A DNA stretch of 64,000 bases from an uncultured Prevotellaceae bacterium. Lineage in GTDB: Bacteria > Bacteroidota > Bacteroidia > Bacteroidales > Bacteroidaceae. Made by a program: the position numbers and the translations under genes. The notes beneath the pieces are model-generated. The model had not been told where the DNA came from. It saw only the letters and a program-made list of their open reading frames with translations, and searched no databases. Every line of letters begins with the position of its first letter. The first letter of the stretch is position 1. Where the stretch lies: positions 23,753 through 87,752 of the forward strand of contig CACWWZ010000019.1 in assembly GCA_902764705.1 (NCBI GenBank). Reading direction: 5' to 3'. Below, in pieces: positions 7,836 through 17,072 of this stretch.

Positions 7836-8980
7836 TAGTATAGGGAATTATAGATGTTTCTTGCGTCTTGTTCCGTGACTTCGCGCGGATTGTTCTTCAG
7901 CAGGCGCTGTACCTGCATGGCAGCTTTGGCCATACCGTCGACGGCAGTCTGCGGGATGCGCAGTGCCGTCAGTTTATCGGGAATACCGACGGCGGCAGCC
8001 AAACGGTAGATGAAATCGACGCCACGCCGGGCGGTCTCTTCGTCATCCTTGCCAGGCTGACAACCAAGGGCAACGGCCACCTCTGCATGTCGCTTCACAT
8101 TGGCGGTCATGTTGAACTTCATCACGCTGGGCAACAAGATGGCATTCGATAGTCCGTGGGGGATGTGGAACTCACCACCCAGGGGATAGCTCAAGGCATG
8201 AACGGCAGCCGTGTTGACGGGACCTAAGCATAATCCGCCATACAGCGAACCGAAGGCCAACGCCTCACGTGCTTCTACGTCTTTGCCATCCTTGACGGCA
8301 CGCTCCAAATGGGCTGCAATGAGACGGATACCCTGTAGGGCATAGATGTCGACAGACGGATGGGCAAACTTATTGGTGTATGCCTCTATGCAATGCGTCA
8401 GCGCGTCCATACCCGTGTCAGCAGTCACCTTCGCTGGTACTGTCCACGTCAGTTTGGGGTCAACGTAGGCAGCATCAGCAATGAGGAAGGGCGAAACAAT
8501 GCCCTTCTTCAGGTGGTCGCGCTCGTCCAAAAGAATTGCGTTAGGCGACACCTCTGATCCTGTTCCTGCCGTTGTGGGCAGACAGGCAAACCAAAGACCG
8601 TGCTTCTTGATAAATCCTGTGCCGAAGCAGTCTTCCACCTGTTGGTCTGAATAGGTGAGGCTTGCCACGAGCTTAGTGACGTCGAGCACAGAGCCGCCTC
8701 CGATACCCACCACGCTATCAGCCTTGAACTGACGAGCCACCTCCAAAATCTTCTTGAAGTCGTTGACAGTCGGCTCTGCCACGATATCCTGGAAAACCTC
8801 AATGCTGATACCAGCCGCTTTGAGGTCCGCTAACGGTTCTTCTATGAGTGGTAGGATGGGGGGTGCTGTCAGCACAAACAAGCGCTGCAGGCCCATCTTC
8901 TTATAATCGTCTACGAATGTCTGGATGCAGCCCGTGCCAAACACGATTTTCTGTGGCTGCAATAGTGTAATTGCTTTCAT
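7835..8980 (-). CDS. Iron-containing (group III) alcohol dehydrogenase
   Basis: A 381-residue NAD(P)-dependent iron alcohol dehydrogenase. Seen: the GGGSVLDVTK nucleotide-binding loop near residues 95-105, TTAGTGSEVSP, and the metal ligands in DAAYVDP, THCIEAY, AAVHALSYPLGG and HIPHGLSNA. It is the first gene of the leftward operon with PdxA2 and the DUF1537 kinase, with a 1-bp overlap to the next gene. Its likely task is to oxidise or reduce a short-chain hydroxy-aldehyde or four-carbon polyol connected with that pathway, though this is inferred. BDH/fucO-type activity is an alternative. No clear promoter was seen in the 245 bp upstream. Confidence 0.88.
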   Translation of the reverse strand: MKAITLLQPQKIVFGTGCIQTFVDDYKKMGLQRLFVLTAPPILPLIEEPLADLKAAGISIEVFQDIVAEPTVNDFKKILEVARQFKADSVVGIGGGSVLDVTKLVASLTYSDQQVEDCFGTGFIKKHGLWFACLPTTAGTGSEVSPNAILLDERDHLKKGIVSPFLIADAAYVDPKLTWTVPAKVTADTGMDALTHCIEAYTNKFAHPSVDIYALQGIRLIAAHLERAVKDGKDVEAREALAFGSLYGGLCLGPVNTAAVHALSYPLGGEFHIPHGLSNAILLPSVMKFNMTANVKRHAEVAVALGCQPGKDDEETARRGVDFIYRLAAAVGIPDKLTALRIPQTAVDGMAKAAMQVQRLLKNNPREVTEQDARNIYNSLY

Positions 8981-9097
8981 AATGTTTGACTCTGTTGTCT
9001 ATACCTATTTTATATTATAGACGAACGCCCTCTGGTTTTGTCATCGTGTTTGACTATTGCGAGCCCCAGCCCGTTCTATTCTTTTATTCAATTCAAC

Positions 9098-9147
9098 TTT
9101 CGCAAGCTTTGCTTGCTCTGTAGATAGAGGGAGCAAAGCTTGCGAAA
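9098..9147. repeat. Perfect 16-bp inverted repeat in an intergenic gap
   Basis: The arms 9098-9113 (tttcgcaagctttgct) and 9132-9147 are exact reverse complements around an 18-base loop. The hairpin lies between the exonuclease stop (9227) and the alcohol dehydrogenase start (8980), both leftward. It could end transcription from the exonuclease, but it lacks a clean T run. The rest of the gap (8981-9226) is AT-rich with nothing else recognised. Confidence 0.75.
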
Positions 9148-9226
9148 CTTAAATTATTTATATTCATAATATCTTTTATCTTTCCTTTATTAATTAGATA
9201 ATAATGTAGTGTGGATAAGTTAATAA

Positions 9227-9718
9227 TTACAAGATTTCTCTGGCGATCCAGGCGCAGGCTTCAGCATCGGCCAGGGCATGATGGTGGTTGGCGAGGTGAT
9301 AACCACAGTATTCTGATACTGTATGCAGCTGATGATTGGGCAATTGTGGAAAAGCCTTGCGAGAAGCCACACAGGTGCAATAGAACTCGTAATCAGGATA
9401 GTCCATCTGATAGCAGCGGAACACAGCTTTCAGGCAACTCTCATCGAACGACTTGTTATGAGCCACCAGCGGAAGCCCTTCGATCAATGGCTCTATCTGT
9501 GCCCACACCTCAGGGAACACGGGAGCGTCTTCTGTATCTTGTCGAGTCAGGCCATGAACCTGCGTACACCAATAATTATAGTAGTTTGGTTCTGGTTGAA
9601 TCAGGGAATAGAAAGAATCCACTATCTCGCCATCGCGCACTATCACCACACCCACAGAGCAGACACTGGTCCGCTCGTAGTTGGCGGTCTCAAAATCTAT
9701 TGCTGCAAAGTCTCTCAT
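9227..9718 (-). CDS. DEDDh 3'-5' exonuclease (DNA polymerase III epsilon/RNase T type)
   Basis: A 163-residue exonuclease domain protein. ExoI motif DFETAN (residues 5-10), the ExoII region VAHNKSFDESCL and the ExoIII motif HHALADAEACA with the catalytic HxxxxD are all present, placing it in the DEDDh group. The start is set at 9718 (MRDFAAIDFET). An extension to 9745 is possible but adds residues not conserved in the family and approaches the promoter -7 box at 9754-9761. It stands alone without a polymerase or helicase domain. The likely role is DNA or RNA proofreading or repair trimming; the substrate is unknown. Confidence 0.83.
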   Translation of the reverse strand: MRDFAAIDFETANYERTSVCSVGVVIVRDGEIVDSFYSLIQPEPNYYNYWCTQVHGLTRQDTEDAPVFPEVWAQIEPLIEGLPLVAHNKSFDESCLKAVFRCYQMDYPDYEFYCTCVASRKAFPQLPNHQLHTVSEYCGYHLANHHHALADAEACAWIAREIL

Positions 9719-9753
9719 AATGCTCGTAAATAATCTTCTTGGCATTCATGCTG

Positions 9754-9761
9754 CAAAGATA
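9754..9761 (-). promoter_or_regulatory. Promoter -7 box for the exonuclease gene
   Basis: Reads TATCTTTG on the minus strand, matching the Bacteroidota TAnnTTTG element, 36 bp upstream of the start at 9718. A TTTG-like -33 is present but spaced further away than usual. Confidence 0.65.
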
Positions 9762-9888
9762 CAACTTCTTTTTATAATATGTATGCAAAAAGCGAAAATG
9801 TTACTTCTTTGAGGAATGTTTTTTATAAATTGTGAGTGCAGATGTAAGATTAAAATTCGGACTGACCAAAAAGTCTGCCTGAGAATTA

Positions 9889-9920
9889 TTTGGCACTTTC
9901 AAAAAAATGTCCTATCTTTG
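9889..9920 (+). promoter_or_regulatory. Consensus Bacteroidota promoter of the kelch-AraC regulator
   Basis: TTTG (9889-9892), 20 bp, TATCTTTG (9913-9920). This is a perfect spacing match. It places the transcription start about 9927, which excludes the upstream in-frame ATG at 9907 and fixes the gene start at 9937. Confidence 0.85.
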
Positions 9921-9936
9921 CAGAGTCACAGGAACT

Positions 9937-11610
9937 ATGAGACTTCTGTTATCCATCCTCTGCGTGTTTGGCATGCTGCTAACCCCAGCCGTTCAAGCTC
10001 AAGAAGCCGTTCAGACAGAACAGGCGGGATGTCCTATTATAAAGGTTGCGGCCGAACGCCTGCCCGATTTGAACATTCCACGCAGCGGACACTCGGTATT
10101 CGTCGCTAATGGCGAGGTGACGGTTGTTGGCGGGCATACCTCAGGCTTCGTATTGACGCCCACTGCCGAATACTTCAAAGATGGCGAGTGGCACTTGCTT
10201 CAGACCGTCTATGCCCACGACGGCGGCTTCTCTGTAGTCCTGAAGTCCGGTAAGGTGCTGCTGGCAGGTGGTTTTAAGGATAATCTCGGCATCAGCCAGA
10301 GTTTTGAGGTCGAGATGTACGACCCCACCACGCATCATTTCGACGGTTTTGGCTGTCTGGACCAAAAGCGTGCATCGGCAACAGCCATCGAACTGGATAG
10401 CGGACAGGTGCTGATAACCGGTAACTGGTATGCCGACGACGCGATGGAATGCTTCGACGGACAAACCTCGTTCTCACACGTCAAAACTGTCAGGCAACCT
10501 CGCTATCTGCCTCATCTTTTCCGTACTTCCGATGGTGACATCATGGTTCTTGCCGGCTACGACAACAAAGGCCAGCCCATCGACAGCCTGATGGTGGAGC
10601 GTATGAAGGGCGAGCCCTTCCGTGCACCGTTGTTTGAGACATGGCACCCCCTGCAATATGATCTGGCACTCCATAGTGACGACAGCTTCATAGGCGATGA
10701 CACCTATCTGATGCCAGTGCAAGACAAGGACGGGCAGATGGCGATAGCAGAGGTGTGCGATACCGTTTTTTCGCTTTTGCCGACCGACCATCCCGTACCG
10801 ATGGCTGGCCCTTGGGGAAAGATTTCCTATTACGCCCCCGTTTACGCCGACCGACAGCATCAGCGTAGCTATGTGATGGGGTGCGACAGCACAGGTCGGC
10901 AATATGCACTCTGCATCGACTATGCCCAGAAACCTGCAAAACTGACGCTTTTTCATACCGATCCGTTAACAGACGGTTTGACCATCACCATTCCCGTTAT
11001 GACCAACGACGGCAACCTCGTGCTGACGGGCATCAAACAGGTTACCAAACCCAACTTCAATTTCTCTCCAACGGCCCTCGTCTGGTTACTGCGGTTCAAC
11101 GATGACAGCCATGCGGCATCGGCCTCAGCAAATCATGGTTGGCTTTGGGCAGCACTGGCTTTCGCCCTGCTGGTTCTCATCATAGCGGGTATCGCCCTGC
11201 GTCGAAGACGGAAACAGCCCTTACCATCGGATTCAGAACCATCGCCCGGCGAAGACCTGCAGTCAACGGAAGCCACAAAGCTCTTGCTCAATGACATAAT
11301 CCAATTGATAGAGGACAAGAAGCTCTATCTGAACAGCGAAATAAAAGTCTCTGACGTAGCAGATGCACTGAACGTCAACCTGCGTATCATCACTAATTGC
11401 CTGAAGGTTGAACGAGGCTGTTCGTTGACTCAGCTACTGAAAAACTACCGCATAGAACACGCCAAGCAACTGATAGTCAGCCATCCGGAATTAAAGATGG
11501 TCAATATCGCTATGGAGTCTGGGTACGCCAACGAGCGCTCCTTCTTCCGCGATTTCAAACAAGCCACAGGAATGACGCCTTCAGAGTGGCAAATGGCTCA
11601 AAAAGACTGA
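9937..11610 (+). CDS. Membrane-anchored AraC-type regulator with periplasmic kelch-like sensor
   Basis: A 557-residue protein. A signal/anchor (MRLLLSILCVFGMLLTPAVQA) is followed by about 370 residues with kelch-like blades (GHSVFVANGEVTVVGGHT, GKVLLAGGFKDN, SGQVLITGNWY, DGDIMVLAGYDN). Next comes one transmembrane helix (about 408-428, LWAALAFALLVLIIAGIAL) with a basic stop-transfer RRRRK. The C terminus is an AraC/XylS double helix-turn-helix (about 460-555; IKVSDVADALNV, VNIAMESGYANERSFFRDFKQATGMTPSEW). It appears to sense a ligand outside the inner membrane and bind DNA directly, with no kinase or receiver domain. The BspA-like gene starts about 100 bp downstream and is a plausible target. 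The start is fixed by the promoter at 9889-9920. Confidence 0.82.
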   Translation: MRLLLSILCVFGMLLTPAVQAQEAVQTEQAGCPIIKVAAERLPDLNIPRSGHSVFVANGEVTVVGGHTSGFVLTPTAEYFKDGEWHLLQTVYAHDGGFSVVLKSGKVLLAGGFKDNLGISQSFEVEMYDPTTHHFDGFGCLDQKRASATAIELDSGQVLITGNWYADDAMECFDGQTSFSHVKTVRQPRYLPHLFRTSDGDIMVLAGYDNKGQPIDSLMVERMKGEPFRAPLFETWHPLQYDLALHSDDSFIGDDTYLMPVQDKDGQMAIAEVCDTVFSLLPTDHPVPMAGPWGKISYYAPVYADRQHQRSYVMGCDSTGRQYALCIDYAQKPAKLTLFHTDPLTDGLTITIPVMTNDGNLVLTGIKQVTKPNFNFSPTALVWLLRFNDDSHAASASANHGWLWAALAFALLVLIIAGIALRRRRKQPLPSDSEPSPGEDLQSTEATKLLLNDIIQLIEDKKLYLNSEIKVSDVADALNVNLRIITNCLKVERGCSLTQLLKNYRIEHAKQLIVSHPELKMVNIAMESGYANERSFFRDFKQATGMTPSEWQMAQKD

Positions 11611-11670
11611 CAAAAACCGTTTTGTCAGTCGAAAAGCAGAAATTGTCAGTTCCTTTTCAGTCCTTTTCCT

Positions 11671-11678
11671 TATCTTTG
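11671..11678 (+). promoter_or_regulatory. Promoter -7 box for the BspA-like gene
   Basis: TATCTTTG, 30 bp before the start at 11709. It shows that the long upstream extension of this reading frame is not translated. A convincing -33 TTTG is not present, which would suit activator dependence. Confidence 0.6.
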
Positions 11679-11708
11679 TCGCAGATTACTAATCCAAAAA
11701 CAAAGATT

Positions 11709-13862
11709 ATGAAAAGATTGATTACTTTTTTATGTATCCAAGTATCTATTACCCTTGGAATCCTTGGAGCAGTGACTGAGACGTTTGATGATGAATCTGT
11801 ATTCCCAGCGTTTGGACTTGGTGGCATTACCGCCACACAGCACACGGGTGCCTTTGGCGATTGGACATTATACGATGGAAATGGTATGAAGGTGTATGGT
11901 CTCACGGATATTGAATATGAGAATAAATATGAGCCTTCTGCATGGATGGTATTCAACCATGCCAAAACAAATCCAGTGCACGGAAATGGTAAGTCACACA
12001 GCGGAAAGCAATGCATGATGTCTATTGTTCCTATTGAAAACCATGTGCCTGCTACTACTGACCACTGGATCATCTCTCCAGAGCTGTCGGGCGAAGCACA
12101 GACCATTACTTTCTATACCAGACAATTGACTACACAATATGGAAATGAAAAATATCAGGTGTTGGCCTCTTCTACCAATAATGAGCCAACCAGTTTCTTC
12201 ATTGTAGGGTCAACACGTGAGATTACGGGTGAGGATTGGCAGGAGGTAAGCGTCAGCCTGCCCGCAGGCACCAAGTTTTTTGCCATTCGCCACATCTCTT
12301 ACGATATCTTTGCCATGTTGGTCGATGATATCACTTATGAGCCGAAAGGTTCTACCGGCAGCGATGATGGCGACCCATCAGAGGGAACGCCTGGTTTGGA
12401 GTACGTCCTTGACGATGCCACGAAGACGGCTAAGGTGACCTATCGCATCAAGGAATGGGGCGACGGCACATGGGAGCGAATCAAGGGCGGCTATCATGGC
12501 GATATTGTCATACCTGAAACCCATAATGGATACACAGTGACTGGCATCGATGAGTATGCCTTTGACCAATGTACGGACATACCGTCGGTAAAACTCCCCA
12601 AGACTCTCAAACAGATAGAATATTCCGCTTTCAACGGCTGTACAGCATTGAAAGAGATTATCATTCCCGCCAGCGTCGATACCATCTACAACACTGCTTT
12701 CGATGGCTGTTCAGCATTGGAGAATGTGGTCTTTGAAGATGGTACGAATGTTCTGAAACTGGGCATTGGAAGTTCTTCGGCAGAATCTGGCATGTTCACT
12801 TGGCAGCCTATCAAATCGGTCTATATTGGTCGTCCTTATCGTTATCCGAAACAGAAAGACTGGGGATGGTACGTCTACTATGATTTGAGTGCTTTCGGAC
12901 GTTGTACAACACTGGAAGAGGTGACTTTCGGTGAAAATGTCACAGAAATCCAACCCTTTGAGTTTATCTTATGTTCTTCTCTCAAAAAGGTCACAATAAA
13001 TGGAACTATCACATCTTTGGCAGAAAAAGCCTTCTACAGATGCGAGAAACTGAAGACCATCAATCTGCCAGAAGGACTTACTACCATAGGAATAAGGGCT
13101 TTTGAGTTCTGCAAGGAATTGGAGAGCATTACCTTCCCATCAACCCTCACAATGATCGATGAATATGCATTCGGAACATGCGAGAGTATTAAGAGCCTGA
13201 CCATTCCTGCCAGCGTCGGATCATTAGGCCTTGCCGCGTTTACAGCCTGCTCCTCCCTAAAGGAACTCACTTTAGAAGACGGTCCCTACGAACTTCGTTT
13301 GACACATGGAGAAGGAGGCAATTCAGGATACTTCACAGAAAGGCCCTTAGAAAAGGTCTATGTAGGCAGGCCCATCAACCATCCAGAGACGGGCTGGGCA
13401 GGATATAGAGCCGGAGCCTTCAGCGGAATCAGGACTTTGAAGGAGGCCATCGTGGGCGAATATGTCACAGAGCTACCCGTCAACGAATTCATGGATAGTG
13501 GTCTGTCAACCATTTCGCTACCCAAGAACCTGACCAAAATTGGAAACTTCGCACTCTCCGGCTGTTCGTCACTCAACTCCATCACTTGTGAGGCTGTCAC
13601 ACCTCCGACATGTGGAGACAATGTGTTCAATACAACAGATAAAAAAGCCTGCAAATTGTATGTTCCTTCAGGAAGTGTTGACAGTTACAAGACCGCTAAT
13701 GTTTGGAAAGAGTTCTTCAATATCGAGTCCGGCATCAATGCCATCACTATCGACGGTGCTCTTGACGGCAAGGTTTATAACCTCAATGGCCAGCAGATCA
13801 ACGGGCAAGCCACTCAAAAGGGCTTGTATATCCTAAACGGAAAGAAGTTCATCAAGAAATAG
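11709..13862 (+). CDS. BspA-type leucine-rich repeat surface protein with N-terminal jelly-roll domain
   Basis: A 717-residue secreted protein. It has a signal peptide (about 1-20) and a choice-of-anchor-J-like domain (about 21-210: ETFDDESVFPAFGL, WIISPELSG, WQEVSVSLPAGTKFFAIRH, LVDDITYEP). A linker and then LRR_5/BspA repeats follow (about 230-650; repeated units such as GIDEYAFDQC, IEYSAFNGCTALKEIIIPASV, IGIRAFEFCKELESITFPSTL). The C terminus GKVYNLNGQQI...KGLYILNGKKFIKK resembles the short sorting-type domain common on Prevotella surface proteins. BspA proteins act in adhesion. It lies directly after the kelch-AraC regulator, which may control it. A terminator follows at 13901. Confidence 0.85.
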   Translation: MKRLITFLCIQVSITLGILGAVTETFDDESVFPAFGLGGITATQHTGAFGDWTLYDGNGMKVYGLTDIEYENKYEPSAWMVFNHAKTNPVHGNGKSHSGKQCMMSIVPIENHVPATTDHWIISPELSGEAQTITFYTRQLTTQYGNEKYQVLASSTNNEPTSFFIVGSTREITGEDWQEVSVSLPAGTKFFAIRHISYDIFAMLVDDITYEPKGSTGSDDGDPSEGTPGLEYVLDDATKTAKVTYRIKEWGDGTWERIKGGYHGDIVIPETHNGYTVTGIDEYAFDQCTDIPSVKLPKTLKQIEYSAFNGCTALKEIIIPASVDTIYNTAFDGCSALENVVFEDGTNVLKLGIGSSSAESGMFTWQPIKSVYIGRPYRYPKQKDWGWYVYYDLSAFGRCTTLEEVTFGENVTEIQPFEFILCSSLKKVTINGTITSLAEKAFYRCEKLKTINLPEGLTTIGIRAFEFCKELESITFPSTLTMIDEYAFGTCESIKSLTIPASVGSLGLAAFTACSSLKELTLEDGPYELRLTHGEGGNSGYFTERPLEKVYVGRPINHPETGWAGYRAGAFSGIRTLKEAIVGEYVTELPVNEFMDSGLSTISLPKNLTKIGNFALSGCSSLNSITCEAVTPPTCGDNVFNTTDKKACKLYVPSGSVDSYKTANVWKEFFNIESGINAITIDGALDGKVYNLNGQQINGQATQKGLYILNGKKFIKK

Positions 13863-13900
13863 AATAAAGCCGCGCCGGTGCTTCAAGGCGTGGTCCCCTT

Positions 13901-13935
13901 AAGCCCTGCCGCTATAGTGCGGTGGGGCTTTTTTT
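13901..13935 (+). terminator. Intrinsic terminator after the BspA-like gene
   Basis: A 12-bp stem (aagccctgccgc with gcggtggggctt, two G-T wobbles) and a 5-base loop are followed by a run of T residues to 13935. Confidence 0.88.
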
Positions 13936-14511
13936 ACTGCCCCCTTAGAATCCACTCTTTGAACATTTTATTCCCAGGCTGGGAATGTTTTGTTCCCAAG
14001 GTGACAGGACCTGGTACCTGTCTGCTCATATACTGAAACTTGAAAAAACATAGCCCCATGTGCCCCTTTTTCTGGAAACCACTTTATATAAAGGTACTTT
14101 TCAGGGGCTATGTTTGCCAAAAAGGGTGCCCCAACCCCGCCCCAACAGTGCCCCTGAAAAAATTCGGCAATAGCTTTTGCTACCGTGTCCGGACGGCTGG
14201 AGTACCCTATAAGTTACAATCTAAATGATGCAAAGAAGGTATTTAAAAGAAATTTTGGGTCGTTCCGACGTCACCTTCAGGTTGTTCCGATGATGGTTTA
14301 GGGGAGTAAAGTATCATCGGAACGACCGTAAGGTGACGTATCTTCGAGTGGAAGGAACGTCACGGACGACCCATAGATGACGTTCCTTTGCGATGTGCCT
14401 CTTCGCCTATTATCTACTGAGTTCCTTCCAATGATGGTCTTAAGGTCAAACATTGATGGGACTGACGACAAATCGAGGTGGCGGACGTCTTTATAAATAA
14501 AGGGAACGACG
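13936..14511. other. Gene-free stretch dense in inverted repeats
   Basis: About 575 bp without a credible gene. Palindromes visible: 13970-13986 (attcccag/ctgggaat), 14046-14057 with 14104-14115 (12-bp exact arms), 14269-14294 with 14313-14338 (26-bp arms, 3 mismatches), and 14353-14362 with 14378-14387 (10-bp arms). The words GTCGTTCC and GACGTTCC recur. A 62-codon frame at 14040-14228 lies over one of these palindromes and looks spurious. No TAnnTTTG promoter was found for the GH95 gene that follows. Confidence 0.7.
14269..14338. repeat. Long imperfect inverted repeat (26-bp arms)
   Basis: Arms 14269-14294 and 14313-14338 are reverse complements with three mismatches, separated by an 18-base loop. 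A further 10-bp perfect dyad sits at 14353-14387. It may be a remnant of a small non-autonomous element or a structured RNA; I cannot tell which. Confidence 0.7.
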
Positions 14512-17037
14512 ATGAAAAGACTGACGCTTATAACATTATTGTTTATTGTTTATGGGTTATTCTTTAGCTCTGCAATGGCACAGTACCGCTTGTGGTACGA
14601 CCAGCCGGCAATGACGTGGACGCAGGCACTACCCATTGGCAATGGTGTGATGGGCGGCATGGTGTTTGGCACGCCTGCCGTAGAGCACATCCAACTGAAC
14701 GAGGAAACCATTTGGGCCGGACAGCCTAATCAGGTGGTAAACCCCAATGCGAAGGAAGCGCTGCCCGAAGTGCGCAGACTAATATTCGAAGGAAAATACA
14801 AGGAGGCACAGGATTTGGCAAACCAGAAGGTAATGCCCAATGCCGTGGGACAGAATATGGGTATGCCTTATCAGCCTTTTGGCGACCTGTATATCGCAAT
14901 GCCTGGACACGCTGACTATCAGAACTATGAGCGTTGGCTGGACTTAGACAATGCTAAAACCATTGTCCGCTATGAGGTGGACGGCGTGCAGTATGAGCGC
15001 GAAACGATTGCCCCGTTGGGGGGACATCAGGTGATTGTTATCCGTCTGACTGCCAGCGAGAAAGGTAAGATCACGTTTACGGCGAATATGACTACGCCTC
15101 ACGAGAATCCGCTTGTGGGAAGCCTCCCCCTGACCCCCTCCGAAGGAAGGGGAAATTGTAGTTACCTGTTGGGGGTTTCTGGCAAGCACGAAGGATTGAA
15201 GGGCAAGGTGCGCTTTATGGGTCGGATGGCTGTTGATGCGAAGGGCGGCAAGGTCAGTGGCTCGAACGGTAACATTAGTGTCGTGGGGGCCGATGAGGCT
15301 ACGTTGTATGTCACTGTTGGCACGAATGTCAAGAGCTATAAGGACATCACGGGTGACGAGGAGGCACAATCCCGTGAGCGCCTGCAAGGGGCTATGGCTT
15401 TAGGCTATGAGGCGCTGAAGGCCCTGCACACCAAGACCTACAAGGAATACTACGACCGCGTGACGCTCGATTTGGGCCCGGACCGCTATGCCAAGGTGCC
15501 CATGAACAAGCGTATTGAGCGGTTTAGTGCTGTCGGTGGCAAACCCACCGACAACAAGCCCGCTGACAATCACCTCGTGGCCACCTATTTCCAGTTCGGA
15601 CGCTATCTGCTGATTAGCAGCAGTCAGCCCGACAACATGAACCCCGCCAACCTGCAGGGCATCTGGAACGACAAGATGTTCCCGTCGTGGGACTCGAAAT
15701 ACACGACGAACATCAACCTTGAGATGAACTACTGGCCCTCGGAGGTTTGCAACCTGACGGAGATGAACGAACCGCTGTTTAAGTTGATTCGCGAAATATA
15801 CGAACAGGGCAAGCAGACCGCCCGCGATATGTATGGCGTCGACGGGTGGGTGCTGCATCACAATACCGATCAGTGGCGCATTACGGGGCCTGTGGATCGC
15901 GCCCAGACGGGACTGTGGCCGATGGGAGCAGCTTGGCTTTGTCGCCATCTGTGGGAACACTATCTCTATACGGGCGACAAGGACTTCCTCCGTCAGTATT
16001 ACCCCATCATGCTTGACGCAGCTCGTTTCTTTACGCAAACGCTCGTGGAGTATAACCCCCACCAAACCTCCCCGAGGGGAGGCTTCGGTCACTCCCCCTC
16101 GGGGGAGATAGAGAGGGGTTGGCTTGTCGTTTGCCCAGGCGAATCGCCAGAACACGGCGGCAAGGGACGCCCCACACCCCTCGATGCCGGCGTCACGATG
16201 GACAACCAAATCGTGACGGAGCTGTATACAAATGTCTTGGAGGCCGCCAAGATTTTGGGCAAACTAGATGGACTAGATAAACTAGTAGGACTAGGCGGAC
16301 TAGCACTTCTAGACACCATTCGCACACAACTCGCCCTGTTGCCGCCGATGCAGATTGGTCGTTGGGGCCAGTTGCAGGAGTGGCTCGACGATTTGGACGA
16401 CCCCAAGGACGACCATCGTCATTTCTCACATCTCTATGGACTCTACCCCTCGAACCAGATATCGCCCTACCGTACTCCTGAACTTTGGAAAGCCGCCCGT
16501 ACTTCCCTCGAAGCCCGTGGCGACGTGTCGACAGGCTGGTCAATGGGTTGGAAGGTTTGTTCATGGGCCCGTCTGTTGGATGGCGAGCATGCCTATAAAC
16601 TGATTAAGGACCAGTTGACGCTGACTGCTGACACCTTCCTGATTTTTGGTACTGTCAAGCAGCGTGGCGGCACCTATCCTAATATGTTCGATGCCCATCC
16701 CCCCTTCCAGATTGACGGCAACTTCGGTTGTACAGCAGGTATTGCCGAGATGCTGATGCAGAGTTACGATGGCTTTATCTATCTGTTGCCCGCCTTGCCC
16801 TCCGTATGGAAAGACGGTAGCGTGAAAGGGCTCGTGGCTCGTGGCGGTTTCGAAATCGACATCGACTGGAAAGACGGAGAACTGACGAAAGCCGTCATCC
16901 GTTCCCGCAACGGAGGACCTTGTCTGCTGCGCTCGAACACTCCCATCAAGGGCAAGGGCCTGAAAAAAGGCAAACAGGGTCTCTATACCCTTAGCACCAA
17001 GGCTGGTGGAACGTATGAATTAAGAGTTAAGAATTAA
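14512..17037 (+). CDS. GH95 family glycoside hydrolase (alpha-L-fucosidase or alpha-L-galactosidase)
   Basis: An 841-residue secreted enzyme (signal peptide to SSAMAQ, about residue 24). GH95 hallmarks: [18 protein letters not shown] and [11 protein letters not shown] near the N terminus, [11 protein letters not shown], the NIN...NYWPSEV segment near residue 400, LQEWLDDL...[22 protein letters not shown], and [13 protein letters not shown]. It acts by inversion on alpha-linked L-fucose or L-galactose, as found in xyloglucan or pectin side chains. The next gene is a fucose-isomerase-like protein, which supports L-fucose release. It is longer than usual because of in-frame insertions at 15114-15156 and 16053-16122 (palindromic repeats) and 16258-16312 (short tandem words). 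The last codons (LRVKN) come from an AT-rich tandem repeat. Confidence 0.88.
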   Translation: MKRLTLITLLFIVYGLFFSSAMAQYRLWYDQPAMTWTQALPIGNGVMGGMVFGTPAVEHIQLNEETIWAGQPNQVVNPNAKEALPEVRRLIFEGKYKEAQDLANQKVMPNAVGQNMGMPYQPFGDLYIAMPGHADYQNYERWLDLDNAKTIVRYEVDGVQYERETIAPLGGHQVIVIRLTASEKGKITFTANMTTPHENPLVGSLPLTPSEGRGNCSYLLGVSGKHEGLKGKVRFMGRMAVDAKGGKVSGSNGNISVVGADEATLYVTVGTNVKSYKDITGDEEAQSRERLQGAMALGYEALKALHTKTYKEYYDRVTLDLGPDRYAKVPMNKRIERFSAVGGKPTDNKPADNHLVATYFQFGRYLLISSSQPDNMNPANLQGIWNDKMFPSWDSKYTTNINLEMNYWPSEVCNLTEMNEPLFKLIREIYEQGKQTARDMYGVDGWVLHHNTDQWRITGPVDRAQTGLWPMGAAWLCRHLWEHYLYTGDKDFLRQYYPIMLDAARFFTQTLVEYNPHQTSPRGGFGHSPSGEIERGWLVVCPGESPEHGGKGRPTPLDAGVTMDNQIVTELYTNVLEAAKILGKLDGLDKLVGLGGLALLDTIRTQLALLPPMQIGRWGQLQEWLDDLDDPKDDHRHFSHLYGLYPSNQISPYRTPELWKAARTSLEARGDVSTGWSMGWKVCSWARLLDGEHAYKLIKDQLTLTADTFLIFGTVKQRGGTYPNMFDAHPPFQIDGNFGCTAGIAEMLMQSYDGFIYLLPALPSVWKDGSVKGLVARGGFEIDIDWKDGELTKAVIRSRNGGPCLLRSNTPIKGKGLKKGKQGLYTLSTKAGGTYELRVKN
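15114..15156. repeat. Palindromic GC-rich repeat inserted in the GH95 gene
   Basis: The cctccccctgaccccctcc ... ggaagggga sequence encodes [12 protein letters not shown] in frame. It belongs to the same family as 7779-7820 and 36498-36530. Confidence 0.75.
16053..16122. repeat. Second palindromic repeat inserted in the GH95 gene
   Basis: Two nested hairpins (cctccccgaggggagg and tccccctcggggga) lie inside outer arms taaccccc/ggggtt. The insertion encodes [18 protein letters not shown], foreign to GH95 sequence. Confidence 0.75.
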
Positions 17038-17072
17038 GAAAAGAAAAAAACGATCACTAAATAAATACGATT

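Noticed and set aside
9907-9936. Upstream ATG for the kelch-AraC regulator
   Set aside because: It lies within the consensus promoter (9889-9920), so it cannot be on the transcript.
14040-14228. 62-codon frame in the palindrome-rich gap
   Set aside because: It lies across a 12-bp inverted repeat, has no promoter and no protein-like features.
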